Positions 8,556 through 15,997 of a stretch of DNA of 16,887 nt are shown in pieces. The notes under the pieces were generated by a model. The model was not told the origin of the DNA and searched no databases. It worked only from the letters and a program-made list of their open reading frames with translations. The stretch comes from Gallionella sp. (lineage in GTDB: Bacteria; Pseudomonadota; Gammaproteobacteria; Burkholderiales; Gallionellaceae): NCBI GenBank assembly GCA_024654105.1, contig JANLID010000105.1, positions 1-16,887 on the forward strand. The letters run 5' to 3'. The stretch's first letter is position 1. Every line of letters begins with the position of its first letter. The position numbers were made by a program, and so were the translations under genes.

Positions 8556-9404
8556 ATGTCAGATGTAAATCCCACGCAACAACACCATGCCGAACAGATG
8601 AAAGTTTTCAAGGTCGCCGCCATTCAGATGGCGTCCGGACCAAATGTCACGGGCAATTTGAACGAGGCGCGCCGCCTTATCGCCACGGCCGCCGAACAGG
8701 GCGCGCACCTGGTGGTGCTGCCGGAATTTTTTGCCATTATGGGCATGTCCGAGCAGGACAAGATTGTGGCGCGTGAGCAACCGGGGCAGGGGATGATCCA
8801 GTCGTTCCTCAGCGAAACCGCACGCCGGCACAAAATCTGGCTGGTGGGCGGATCGATTCCGCTGGCGGCCAGCGTGCCGGGCAAGGTGTTGAACAGTTGT
8901 CTGGTCTTTGATGGGCACGGCGAACAGGTGGCGCGCTACGACAAGATTCACCTGTTCAGCCTGGAGTTGGGCAACGAGCGTTACGATGAAGCCAAAACCA
9001 TCGAGCCGGGCAATCAGGTCGTGGTGGTGGATAGCCCGTTCGGCCGCATCGGTCTGGCGGTTTGCTACGACCTGCGCTTTCCCGAGCTGTTTCGCGCGAT
9101 GAAAGAAGTGGACATCATCGTGCTGCCTTCCGCGTTCACCGAGACCACTGGCAAGATGCACTGGGAAGTATTGGTGCGCGCCCGCGCCGTGGAAAATCTG
9201 GCGTATGTGATCGCCGCCGCGCAGGGCGGTTATCACGTCAGCGGGCGCGAGACGCACGGCAACAGCATGATCGTCGGCCCGTGGGGCTGTGTGCTGGACC
9301 GGCTGCCGCGCGGCTCCGGCGTGGTGATCGCCGAGGTCAATCCGTCCTATCAGGCCAGCTTGCGCGCCAGCTTGCCGGCGCTGGCGCACCGCGTTTTATT
9401 TTAG
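8556..9404 (+). CDS. Nit-type carbon-nitrogen hydrolase, probable deaminated glutathione amidase
   Basis: This nitrilase-superfamily amidase (282 aa) is closest in motifs to the Nit1/YbeM group, which hydrolyses deaminated glutathione, a by-product of transaminases, as metabolite repair. The catalytic triad is visible: E57 (LPEFF), K130 (RYDKIHLF) and C170 (AVCYDLRFPELF). The CYDLRFPELF block is typical of Nit proteins. ATG 8556 has AAGAAAG at 8543-8549 upstream. The family usually begins at the MKVFKVAAIQM block, so the ATG at 8598 (M15) is an alternative. It begins 11 nt after the yhdP stop and is probably co-transcribed. An omega-amidase or another carbon-nitrogen hydrolase activity cannot be excluded. 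Confidence 0.9.
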   Translation: MSDVNPTQQHHAEQMKVFKVAAIQMASGPNVTGNLNEARRLIATAAEQGAHLVVLPEFFAIMGMSEQDKIVAREQPGQGMIQSFLSETARRHKIWLVGGSIPLAASVPGKVLNSCLVFDGHGEQVARYDKIHLFSLELGNERYDEAKTIEPGNQVVVVDSPFGRIGLAVCYDLRFPELFRAMKEVDIIVLPSAFTETTGKMHWEVLVRARAVENLAYVIAAAQGGYHVSGRETHGNSMIVGPWGCVLDRLPRGSGVVIAEVNPSYQASLRASLPALAHRVLF

Positions 9405-9411
9405 CGGAAAT

Positions 9412-9511
9412 GGGGGAAGGGTAAAGAGGGAAGGGGAAGGGTAAAAACAGCGCGAAGTTTCCCGCCTTTGCCTTTACCCTTGAGCGGCGAAGCCGCGATC
9501 CCTTCCCTCTT
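9412..9511. repeat. Compound inverted repeat between the nitrilase gene and tldD
   Basis: Nested perfect arms: AAGAGGGAAGGG (9424-9435) with CCCTTCCCTCTT (9500-9511), and AAGGGTAAA (9437-9445) with TTTACCCTT (9473-9481). A small hairpin, GCGGC (9484-9488) / GCCGC (9492-9496), sits inside the right half. The unit GGGGAAGGGTAAA is also directly repeated at 9413-9425 and 9433-9445. The structure fills most of the 161-bp gap. It lacks the T-run of an intrinsic terminator, although it could attenuate read-through into tldD; a repeat-type mobile sequence is equally likely. Confidence 0.7.
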
Positions 9512-9565
9512 CTCTCTTCACATATTCAAACTCAGATCAACACTAAACTCCTGGCAACTACTTAC

Positions 9566-11011
9566 ATGCAACCTTACGACACATTATTCGCCACCGCGCA
9601 GCAATCGCTGCTGACTCCCTATTCCATCGAAACGCGAAACATCGAACAGGTGTTCGCCAGCATGATGGCGCATCGCCTCGATTATGCCGATTTGTATTTC
9701 CAGTACAGCCGCGCCGAGAGCTGGTCGCTGGAAGAGGGTATTGTCAAGTCCGGCAGTTTCAACATCGATCAGGGCGTCGGCGTGCGCGCGGTGAGCGGCG
9801 AGAAAACTGCCTTCGCCTATTCCGACGACATCAGCCTGAACGCGCTGGAAAGTGCGGCGCAGGCGACGCGCGCAATCGCCAGACAGGGCGGAGAACAGGC
9901 CGTACCGATGCTGTATCACGGTTCCCGGCGCGAGATATACCTGCCGCACGACCCGATTGCCAGTCTCAAGGATGCCGATAAGGTCGCGCTGCTGGAGCGG
10001 CTCGAAGGCTATGCGCGCGCACTTGACCCGCGCGTGAAGCAGGTGATGGCCGGGCTGGCGGGCGAATACGAAGTCGTGATGGTGGCGCGCAGCGACGGCC
10101 TGATGAATGCCGACATCCGCCCGCTGGTGCGCCTGTCGCTGCAAGTCATCGTCGAGAGCAACGGTAAGCGCGAGCAAGGCTCGGCGGGCGGTGGCGGGCG
10201 TTTCGATTACGATTATTTCGACGATGCGATACTGCAAAAATATGCCGCGCAGGCGGTGCATCAGGCCGTGACCAACCTGGATGCTGCCCCCGCCCCGGCG
10301 GGCAACATGACCGTGGTGCTGGGCAACGGCTGGCCGGGCATCCTGCTGCACGAAGCGATCGGCCATGGCCTGGAAGGTGACTTTAACCGCAAGGGCAGTT
10401 CGGCATTTTCCGGCCGCGTCGGCGAGCGTGTTGCGGCGCAAGGCATGACCGTGGTGGACGACGGCACGCTGGCACGGCGGCGCGGCTCGCTGCAAATGGA
10501 TGACGAAGGTAACCCCGCGCAATGCACCACGCTGATCGAGAACGGTATCCTCAAGGGCTATTTACAGGACTCACTCAACGCGCGCCTGATGGGCGTACCG
10601 GTCACCGGTAATGCGCGGCGCGAATCCTACGCGCACCTGCCGATGCCGCGCATGACCAACACCTACATGCTCAACGGCGACAAAGACCCGCAGGAGATCA
10701 TCGCCTCGGTAAAACACGGCCTGTATGCGGTGAATTTCGGCGGCGGGCAGGTGGACATCACCAGCGGCAAGTTCGTGTTCTCCACCGCCGAAGCCTACCT
10801 GATCGAGGACGGCAAGATCACCCATCCGGTCAAGGGCGCGACGCTGATCGGCAACGGCCCCGACGTGCTGACGCGCATCTCGATGATCGGCAACGACATG
10901 GCGCTCGACCCCGGTGTCGGCACATGCGGCAAGGAAGGACAGAGCGTGCCGGTCGGCGTGGGGCAACCGACGGTGCGCATCGACGGTCTGACCGTGGGCG
11001 GGACGGCGTAG
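9566..11011 (+). CDS. tldD: Metalloprotease TldD
   Basis: TldD forms a heterodimeric zinc protease with TldE (PmbA) in the cytoplasm. In E. coli the pair processes the microcin B17 precursor and degrades the antitoxin CcdA. This protein (481 aa, full length for the family) has the zinc motif HEAIGH at residues 262-267, preceded by GNGWPGILL. The N-terminus (RLDYADLYFQ, then DQGVGVRAVSGEKT) closely follows E. coli TldD as I remember it, which supports ATG 9566 despite a poor ribosome site. It lies downstream of yhdP and the amidase; E. coli also pairs yhdP with tldD. No tldE is in the window, so the partner must be elsewhere. Confidence 0.96.
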   Translation: MQPYDTLFATAQQSLLTPYSIETRNIEQVFASMMAHRLDYADLYFQYSRAESWSLEEGIVKSGSFNIDQGVGVRAVSGEKTAFAYSDDISLNALESAAQATRAIARQGGEQAVPMLYHGSRREIYLPHDPIASLKDADKVALLERLEGYARALDPRVKQVMAGLAGEYEVVMVARSDGLMNADIRPLVRLSLQVIVESNGKREQGSAGGGGRFDYDYFDDAILQKYAAQAVHQAVTNLDAAPAPAGNMTVVLGNGWPGILLHEAIGHGLEGDFNRKGSSAFSGRVGERVAAQGMTVVDDGTLARRRGSLQMDDEGNPAQCTTLIENGILKGYLQDSLNARLMGVPVTGNARRESYAHLPMPRMTNTYMLNGDKDPQEIIASVKHGLYAVNFGGGQVDITSGKFVFSTAEAYLIEDGKITHPVKGATLIGNGPDVLTRISMIGNDMALDPGVGTCGKEGQSVPVGVGQPTVRIDGLTVGGTA

Positions 11012-11046
11012 GTCAGGTTTTTATTTCCGGAACGCAGCCATCCCGC

Positions 11047-11086
11047 CCGTCCTTCTCATTCCGATTCTTGTTGGGAATAGGGACGG
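11047..11086. terminator. Candidate bidirectional terminator between tldD and amrS
   Basis: An imperfect hairpin lies between two converging genes: CCGTCC (11047-11052) pairs with GGACGG (11081-11086), and ATTCC (11058-11062) with GGAAT (11074-11078), with an asymmetric internal loop. Its position suits transcription end for both tldD and the amr operon, but no clear T-run follows on either side. Confidence 0.35.
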
Positions 11087-11089
11087 TAC

Positions 11090-12187
11090 TCATGTTGCTT
11101 CTCTCATCACGATGGGAATGCGGCGCGCTCCGAATGCCTTGCTGAATTTTTCGAAACGGCCGGCGATTTGCGCATGGCAATCCGGGCAATGGCCATCCGG
11201 GGTGAGGCGGTATTGCCGGATCTCATACCAATCGCGCACGATCAACGTGCTGCCGCATGAAGGGCAGTAGGTGGTGTCTCCTTCAAGGTTATGCACGTTG
11301 CCGGTATAGACATAGCGCAGCCCCGCAGCCTGGGCGATTTTCCGCGCCTGTATCAATGTTTCCAGCGGGGTGGCAGGGATGTTTGCCATCTTGTAATCGG
11401 GGTGGAATGCGCTGAAGTGCAGCGGCACATCCACACCGAGCTCCTTGACGATCCATTCGCACATCGCGTTGATTTCTTGTGGCGAATCGTTGTGGCCGGG
11501 GATCAGCAGCGTGGTGAGCTCGACCCACACATCGGTTTCCTGACGCAGATATTTCAGCGTGTCCAGTACAGGTTGCAGGTGCGCGCCGCACAGCTTGACG
11601 TAAAACTCGTCGGTGAATCCCTTGAGGTCGACATTGGCGGCGTCCATTTTGGCGAAGAACTCGCGGCGCGGCTGCTCGTGGATGTAGCCCGCCGTGACCG
11701 CCACGGTCTTGATTCCGAGCGCGTGGCAGGCATCGGCGGTGTCCATCGCGTATTCGGCGAAGATCACCGGGTCGTTATAGGTAAACGCGACGCTCTTGCA
11801 GCCATGCTCTGCGGCGGCGCGCGCGATGGCTTCCGGGCTGGCCTGGTCGGCGAGCCTGTCAAAGCTGCGCGATTTGGAAATGTCCCAGTTCTGGCAGAAC
11901 TTGCAGGCGAGGTTGCAGCCCGCCGTGCCGAACGACAGGATGCTGCTGCCGGGATAAAAATGGTTGAGCGGCTTCTTCTCGATCGGGTCGACGCAAAACC
12001 CGGAGCTGCGGCCATAGGTGGTGAGTACCATTGCATCGCCGACTCGCCCGCGCACGAAGCACGCGCCGCGCTGCCCCTCGTGCAGCTTGCAATCGCGCGG
12101 ACACAGGTCGCACTGGATGCGCCCGTCCCCCAGCTTGTGCCAGTATTTGGCCGGATACTGTTCGGCGGCGCTGATCGGTTCGTCCAT
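11090..12187 (-). CDS. amrS: AmmeMemoRadiSam system radical SAM enzyme (AmrS)
   Basis: A radical S-adenosylmethionine enzyme (365 aa) related to pyruvate formate-lyase activating enzymes; its substrate is unknown. The radical SAM cluster motif CNLACKFC supplies C91, C95 and C98. An N-terminal Cys set (C26, C29, C33, C43) and a C-terminal pair of CxxC motifs (C308/C311 and C334/C337, zinc-ribbon-like) suggest further metal sites. It is the last gene of the amrB-amrA-amrS operon. I chose the ATG at 12187 because GGAGA (12196-12200) sits eight bases before it and it follows the amrA stop by 17 nt. An ATG at 12223 would add 12 residues and overlap amrA but has no Shine-Dalgarno. The family assignment is firm; the reaction is not known. 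Confidence 0.93.
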   Translation of the reverse strand: MDEPISAAEQYPAKYWHKLGDGRIQCDLCPRDCKLHEGQRGACFVRGRVGDAMVLTTYGRSSGFCVDPIEKKPLNHFYPGSSILSFGTAGCNLACKFCQNWDISKSRSFDRLADQASPEAIARAAAEHGCKSVAFTYNDPVIFAEYAMDTADACHALGIKTVAVTAGYIHEQPRREFFAKMDAANVDLKGFTDEFYVKLCGAHLQPVLDTLKYLRQETDVWVELTTLLIPGHNDSPQEINAMCEWIVKELGVDVPLHFSAFHPDYKMANIPATPLETLIQARKIAQAAGLRYVYTGNVHNLEGDTTYCPSCGSTLIVRDWYEIRQYRLTPDGHCPDCHAQIAGRFEKFSKAFGARRIPIVMREAT

Positions 12188-12195
12188 TTCAATAT

Positions 12196-12200
12196 TCTCC
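12196..12200 (-). promoter_or_regulatory. Ribosome binding site deciding the amrS start
   Basis: GGAGA on the minus strand is eight bases before the ATG at 12187 and lies just after the amrA stop (12205-12207). The alternative start at 12223 has nothing comparable. Confidence 0.6.
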
Positions 12201-12204
12201 GGGG

Positions 12205-12753
12205 TCAGCGCCCCTCGCTCCATTTGGTCACGGTATAGCGCGACAGCTTCACGCCTTCTTCCCAGAAATCATCGGGCAGCCCGGCCTTGCGCCTGAGCAT
12301 GGCGAGAAACTGGCGCGGTTGCGCGAGGTCTTCCCAGACCTGCGGCAAAAAAGTGCTGCGGTATGAGCCATACTCGAACACGATGCCATCCATGCCGGGA
12401 CGCATTTGCGCCAGCGCATCGGCTTCGTCGCGAACTTCCATCGCGCTGGTCGGAGAGAGCAGCGAGATTTCGACCGTGGTGATGTCGAGTTCCTCGCCGC
12501 TCAACGGCATAAAACGCGGATCGCGCAAGGCTGCGGATACGGCATTGCTTTTGACATCGGCGAGCAATGGCCGGTGCGCTTGCAGCGTGCCGATGCAGCC
12601 GCGCAGTTCGCCGTCTTGCGTAAGCGTGACGAAGCACGCGCCGTGCTCGGCCAGCCAAGGCGCAGTTTCATCTGCCGCATAGGGCACGTTCAAGGCGCGC
12701 GAAATCGCGGCGCGTGCAATCGGCAGTAATACCTTTCCTTTTTCATCTTGCAT
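12205..12753 (-). CDS. amrA: AmmeMemoRadiSam system protein A (AMMECR1 domain)
   Basis: A small AMMECR1-fold protein (182 aa) of unknown biochemical activity; the human homologue AMMECR1 is linked to a developmental syndrome. The family signature LRGCIG (in GELRGCIGTL) is present, followed by ALRDPRF and the C-terminal block FLPQVWEDL...FLAMLRRKAGLP. The frame stays open back to 12840, but the ATG at 12753 is the natural start: it has GAGGAAA six bases upstream and begins exactly at the AMMECR1 domain. It overlaps the end of amrB by 11 nt, which suggests translational coupling and similar amounts of both proteins. Middle gene of the three-gene operon. Confidence 0.93.
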   Translation of the reverse strand: MQDEKGKVLLPIARAAISRALNVPYAADETAPWLAEHGACFVTLTQDGELRGCIGTLQAHRPLLADVKSNAVSAALRDPRFMPLSGEELDITTVEISLLSPTSAMEVRDEADALAQMRPGMDGIVFEYGSYRSTFLPQVWEDLAQPRQFLAMLRRKAGLPDDFWEEGVKLSRYTVTKWSEGR

Positions 12754-13546
12754 GTTCGGTTTCCTCGGTAAAGGCGAGGGCGGCATAGCCCACCACTTGG
12801 TCATGAGACCCTGCGGTGTCCCCGGAGTTTCGTAAATCAAGCAAATGAGGCGTAAGACGGTGCCGTTGCGCCGCGACGATCAGGCCGCTGACCGGTGTGC
12901 CGCCGCAGGCGTGATCGTGTTCGATGGGCTGGTGCAGCTCGAGAATGGCTTGCACGGTGCCGTGATCCACGCGCTGGGCGCTGGCGTAAGGCAGGAAGTG
13001 CGACAGGTCGGAGCTGATCACGATCAGCGTTTCCTCGCCGCCCCACAACGCTTCCAGCACTTCTGCGACTTCTTCGGGCGTCGCCATGCCGACCGCCAGC
13101 GGCAGCAGCGTGAAATCTGCCAGCACGCTTTGCAGGAACGGCAGTTGTACTTCCAGCGAATGTTCCTGTGCATGCGCCTGCGCGCTGACGGTCACTTGCG
13201 GCAGATGGGCGATGCTGCGCGCCATTTCCGTATCCAGCATCACCCGCCCGAGCGGCGTGTCGAAGGCATCGGCGCCGGGCAGCGCCAAACCGTGCACCGC
13301 GACGCGGTGGGTGGGGCCGAGCAGTACCACGCGGCGGATATGTGCGGCGATCGGCAGGAGCGTGGCATAGGCGGTTGCGGCAATCGGGCCGGAATAGATA
13401 TAACCGGCATGCGGCACAATCAGCGCCTTCGGTATCAGCTCGTGCGGATGCGCCGCGGCCAGCAGCGATTGCACGTCATGCGCAAGCTGCCGGGGGTCGG
13501 CGGGGTAGAACAGACCTGCGACGGCAGGGGGGCGGACGGAATACAT
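12743..13546 (-). CDS. amrB: AmmeMemoRadiSam system protein B (MEMO1 family)
   Basis: A MEMO-family protein (267 aa) with a fold related to class III extradiol dioxygenases. Human MEMO1 has been reported to bind metal through two His and one Cys; the matching residues here are H46 (VPHAGYIYSG), H80 (LGPTHRV) and C214 (ACGGTPVSG). Other conserved blocks are AGLFYPAD near the start, EHSLEVQLPFL and ISSDLSHF. The start ATG (13544-13546) has GAGAGG just upstream. It is the first gene of the operon; the amrA start codon lies inside its last codons. Metal binding in this protein is inferred; the enzymatic role, if any, is not established. Confidence 0.94.
   Translation of the reverse strand: MYSVRPPAVAGLFYPADPRQLAHDVQSLLAAAHPHELIPKALIVPHAGYIYSGPIAATAYATLLPIAAHIRRVVLLGPTHRVAVHGLALPGADAFDTPLGRVMLDTEMARSIAHLPQVTVSAQAHAQEHSLEVQLPFLQSVLADFTLLPLAVGMATPEEVAEVLEALWGGEETLIVISSDLSHFLPYASAQRVDHGTVQAILELHQPIEHDHACGGTPVSGLIVAAQRHRLTPHLLDLRNSGDTAGSHDQVVGYAALAFTEETEHAR
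12760..12766 (-). promoter_or_regulatory. Ribosome binding site deciding the amrA start inside amrB
   Basis: GAGGAAA on the minus strand lies six bases before the ATG at 12753 and is itself inside the end of the amrB coding region. It fixes the start 29 codons into the open frame. Confidence 0.7.
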
Positions 13547-13774
13547 GGCAACCTCTCTTCATGGAATGTTCGCAATGTGAGGGCATACCATGAAGAATCA
13601 AGGCTCTTAACGTTAATGCCTGCCGGAACTCGTCGTGGAAGTGGCAGAAATGAGGAAAATCGGCAACAAAAAAACTAAAATCAAATCGCACCGGTGAAAA
13701 ATTTCGCGTTAAATTTAATCGCGGGTGAACGCTGATGAAAATTTTGAATTAATCTGCGTTTCCCTAACCAATAC
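13547..13774. other. Leader / spacer between the CHASE2 cyclase and amrB
   Basis: This AT-rich 228-bp gap separates two same-strand genes, and I see no gene in it. It holds a terminator-like dyad near the cyclase, an imperfect inverted pair AACGCTGAT (13728-13736) / ATCTGCGTT (13752-13760), a palindrome TTAACGTTAA (13607-13616), and a near-perfect dyad CATGGAATG (13560-13568) / CATACCATG (13584-13592) just before the amrB ribosome site. The last could be an operator or a leader hairpin for the amr operon. I could not identify a convincing promoter. Confidence 0.4.
13696..13723 (-). terminator. Candidate intrinsic terminator of the CHASE2 cyclase gene
   Basis: On the minus strand, about 50 bases after the cyclase stop, the sequence CGCG, then a TTAA-rich palindrome, then CGCG (13723 down to 13705) is followed by AAATTTTT. 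The stem has about seven pairs and one bulge. If real, it makes the amr operon depend on its own promoter. Confidence 0.4.
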
Positions 13775-15883
13775 TTACAGCTTTTCAAGCTCCATTGCGC
13801 CATCCCAGTTTACTGGGGGAGGCGTAATGCGGAATGCGGCAATGCGTTTTAGATAAAGGCTGGCAATGCCATCCTTCGGGTCGATGGCAAGCAATTCCCG
13901 CAGGCACGTTTCCGCAGCATCCCATTTCTGGCTGCGGAACAGATGAATGGCCTGTTCCGTGAGTTCGGCAACCTTCACGTTTTCGCATGGTGTGAACACC
14001 TCGACGGCCTGGCTTTTTCCTTTCACGATAACCCGGTCGACCGGGCGCAACGCAATTCGCCCTTCAACTTGCCGAGCCGTATCACTGCTCATCATGATGC
14101 CGGTGCCGTAAAGTTTGTTGATGCCTTCGAGCCTTGCCGCAAGATTGACGTCATCGCCGACCGCAGTGTAACCAAACCGTTTCGCGGAACCCAGATTGCC
14201 AACGACTGCCGATCCGCTATGAATGCCGATACGCATCCATATCTGTGGCAAGTCTTCCTTTGCGAGCTCTTCGCGCAGCTCTGCCATTGCCTTCTGCATC
14301 GCGACAGCGGTTGCGACGGCGTGATACGCCTGGTCGTCGTCGTCGAGCGGCGCTCCCCAGAAGGCCATGATTGCGTCGCCGATGAACTGCACCAAGGTAC
14401 CTTCGTGTTCGAGCAGAATATCGGTCATCTCGGTGAAATGACGGTTGAGCAGGTAGGTCACCCGCTCTGGTGAAAGCGCCTCAGAGAACGTGGTAAATCC
14501 GGCGAGGTCAGTGAACAATAACGTGATTTTGCGGCGCTCGCCGCCGAGATTGATGCGCTCTGGATGCGCGATCAAATAATTGACAACCTGCGGAGTGACA
14601 TAGAGCGAAAAAACCCGGGTAATCTCCTTGCGCCTCATCTGTTCGGTGACATACGACCAGCCGCCCAGACTGACGTACATCAGCGGGATGATGGCAAGCG
14701 AAGAACCGGCTGGCACCCACAGATTCCACTTGAGAAAAACGCCCCACATCGCTGCGACAATTACGGCGGCAATCGCCGCGCAGCCAAGCGCGCCCAATAG
14801 CGGCCGCCAGCGCCGCATCGTGATCGCGCATGCTGCGGCGGCAAGCGCAAGCAATGCGGCCATGGTTCCGCCGGACAAACGGGTAATGCTGTTATTGCCG
14901 AGTACAGTTTCAATGATATTTGCATGCACTTCTGCACCCGGCATGAGCCAGCCGGTGCTGGCCAGGAATGGCGTGGCAAAAAGATCGGCCTGTGCGCTCT
15001 CCACATCCGGTGAAGCCTTGATGTCCCGTCCGACGATGACGACCTGGCCCTTGAAAAAATCTGCCGGAATCGAACCCGTCGGCTTCACGATCTCGTGATA
15101 GGAAATATAGGGAAACGTGTGATCGCCGCCCGCATAGCGTATCAACGATCCGGGCGAAATGCCGAGGCTCGGCGTGATTTCCGGATATTGCTGAGTCAGG
15201 CGGGCAATGACGGTCCGCCACAGCGCATCGCCGGATACCGGGATTTGGCGTATGACGAGATCGGCATCGAGCGCTACCGTGGCGAGGCCAACTTGCGCGC
15301 CAGCTTCCGTGAACGCCGGGTACGGATCGAGCCGCTGCCATTGTCTGACCCCGGACGATTCGCGGTATACACGGTCAGCGGCAAGTACGACGTTGCCGGC
15401 ACGCCGGATGGAATCGGCAAAGTATTCATCATCTTCTTTATTTGAAGGCTCGGCAAAAACAACGTCGAACACAATGATTGCGGCGCCAGCGGCAGCGAGC
15501 CGATCGATAAGTTCGGCATGCAGACGCCGCGGCCACGGCCATTGCAACTTCAGCTCGGCGAACGAGGCTTCATCAATGCCGGCCACGGTGATCGGAAAGG
15601 CTGATTTATTGGATGCCGACGCGACCATCATGCTATCGAGCAACCTGAACTCAATCTGTTTCCACGCCGGAGTCAGCGACACCAACAGCACAAACACCCA
15701 ACACAGGGCGGCAAACATCCCCAGTATCAGGGCGGGGGCGCTGGGTGTGCTTCTGGTGAGAGTGGTGCCTTTCATGAATGAACGGATGTCTGGATAACAG
15801 GGAAATACGATAGCAGAACTCGAACGCGGAGTCTTTGCGAAATAGGGATTGTGCAACATCTTTTCCGCATCGTTTTCCTCCAT
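13775..15883 (-). CDS. CHASE2-domain class III adenylate/guanylate cyclase
   Basis: A membrane sensor cyclase (702 aa from the longest start). An N-terminal helix at about 51-70 precedes an extracytoplasmic CHASE2 sensor (about 75-335), three membrane helices (about 345-425), a class III cyclase domain (about 450-640) and a C-terminal tail that may be one helical repeat. Metal Asps D459 (FTDLAGFT) and D503 (FIGDAIMAF) and catalytic N580 and R584 (VNLAARLEG) are present. The substrate-selecting Lys is replaced by Q499, and the second selector is T573, as in class IIIb enzymes, so nucleotide preference is uncertain. The start is also uncertain: ATGs at 15883, 15859 and 15775 share the frame, and the last begins just before the first helix but has no Shine-Dalgarno. 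It lies upstream of the amr operon on the same strand. Confidence 0.92.
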   Translation of the reverse strand: MEENDAEKMLHNPYFAKTPRSSSAIVFPCYPDIRSFMKGTTLTRSTPSAPALILGMFAALCWVFVLLVSLTPAWKQIEFRLLDSMMVASASNKSAFPITVAGIDEASFAELKLQWPWPRRLHAELIDRLAAAGAAIIVFDVVFAEPSNKEDDEYFADSIRRAGNVVLAADRVYRESSGVRQWQRLDPYPAFTEAGAQVGLATVALDADLVIRQIPVSGDALWRTVIARLTQQYPEITPSLGISPGSLIRYAGGDHTFPYISYHEIVKPTGSIPADFFKGQVVIVGRDIKASPDVESAQADLFATPFLASTGWLMPGAEVHANIIETVLGNNSITRLSGGTMAALLALAAAACAITMRRWRPLLGALGCAAIAAVIVAAMWGVFLKWNLWVPAGSSLAIIPLMYVSLGGWSYVTEQMRRKEITRVFSLYVTPQVVNYLIAHPERINLGGERRKITLLFTDLAGFTTFSEALSPERVTYLLNRHFTEMTDILLEHEGTLVQFIGDAIMAFWGAPLDDDDQAYHAVATAVAMQKAMAELREELAKEDLPQIWMRIGIHSGSAVVGNLGSAKRFGYTAVGDDVNLAARLEGINKLYGTGIMMSSDTARQVEGRIALRPVDRVIVKGKSQAVEVFTPCENVKVAELTEQAIHLFRSQKWDAAETCLRELLAIDPKDGIASLYLKRIAAFRITPPPVNWDGAMELEKL

Positions 15884-15997
15884 GCCACATGGCTACCCAT
15901 GATGGATTGCCTATCATATTGGCCTATATATTTTTATTTCGAGTGGGAGTATATTTTCATGTCACCCTGCCGTATCCATAATGTTTAAGGAGATACC
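15884..15997. promoter_or_regulatory. AT-rich divergent promoter region
   Basis: This 114-bp spacer separates the CHASE2 cyclase (minus) from the secreted-protein gene (plus). A strongly AT-rich stretch (about 15911-15960) contains TATATT at 15950-15955, a possible -10 for the plus-strand gene. CATAAT at 15977-15982 has a fair -35 (TTTTCA) at 17 bp but would start transcription inside the ribosome site, so I doubt it. No single promoter can be assigned with confidence. Confidence 0.35.
15987..15994 (+). promoter_or_regulatory. Strong ribosome binding site of the secreted-protein gene
   Basis: AAGGAGAT ends three bases before the ATG at 15998. It is the best Shine-Dalgarno match in the window and supports this start for a gene that runs off the end. 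Confidence 0.75.

Noticed and set aside
12188..12223. Longer amrS beginning at the ATG at 12223
   Set aside because: There is no Shine-Dalgarno, it overlaps amrA, and the extra residues precede the conserved family start; the ATG at 12187 has GGAGA well placed.
12754..12840. Extended N-terminus of amrA
   Set aside because: These 29 codons lie over amrB in another frame, precede the AMMECR1 domain, and lack a ribosome site comparable to the one before 12753.
15977..15982. CATAAT with TTTTCA at 17 bp as promoter of the secreted-protein gene
   Set aside because: Transcription would begin at about 15989, inside the ribosome binding site, leaving almost no leader.
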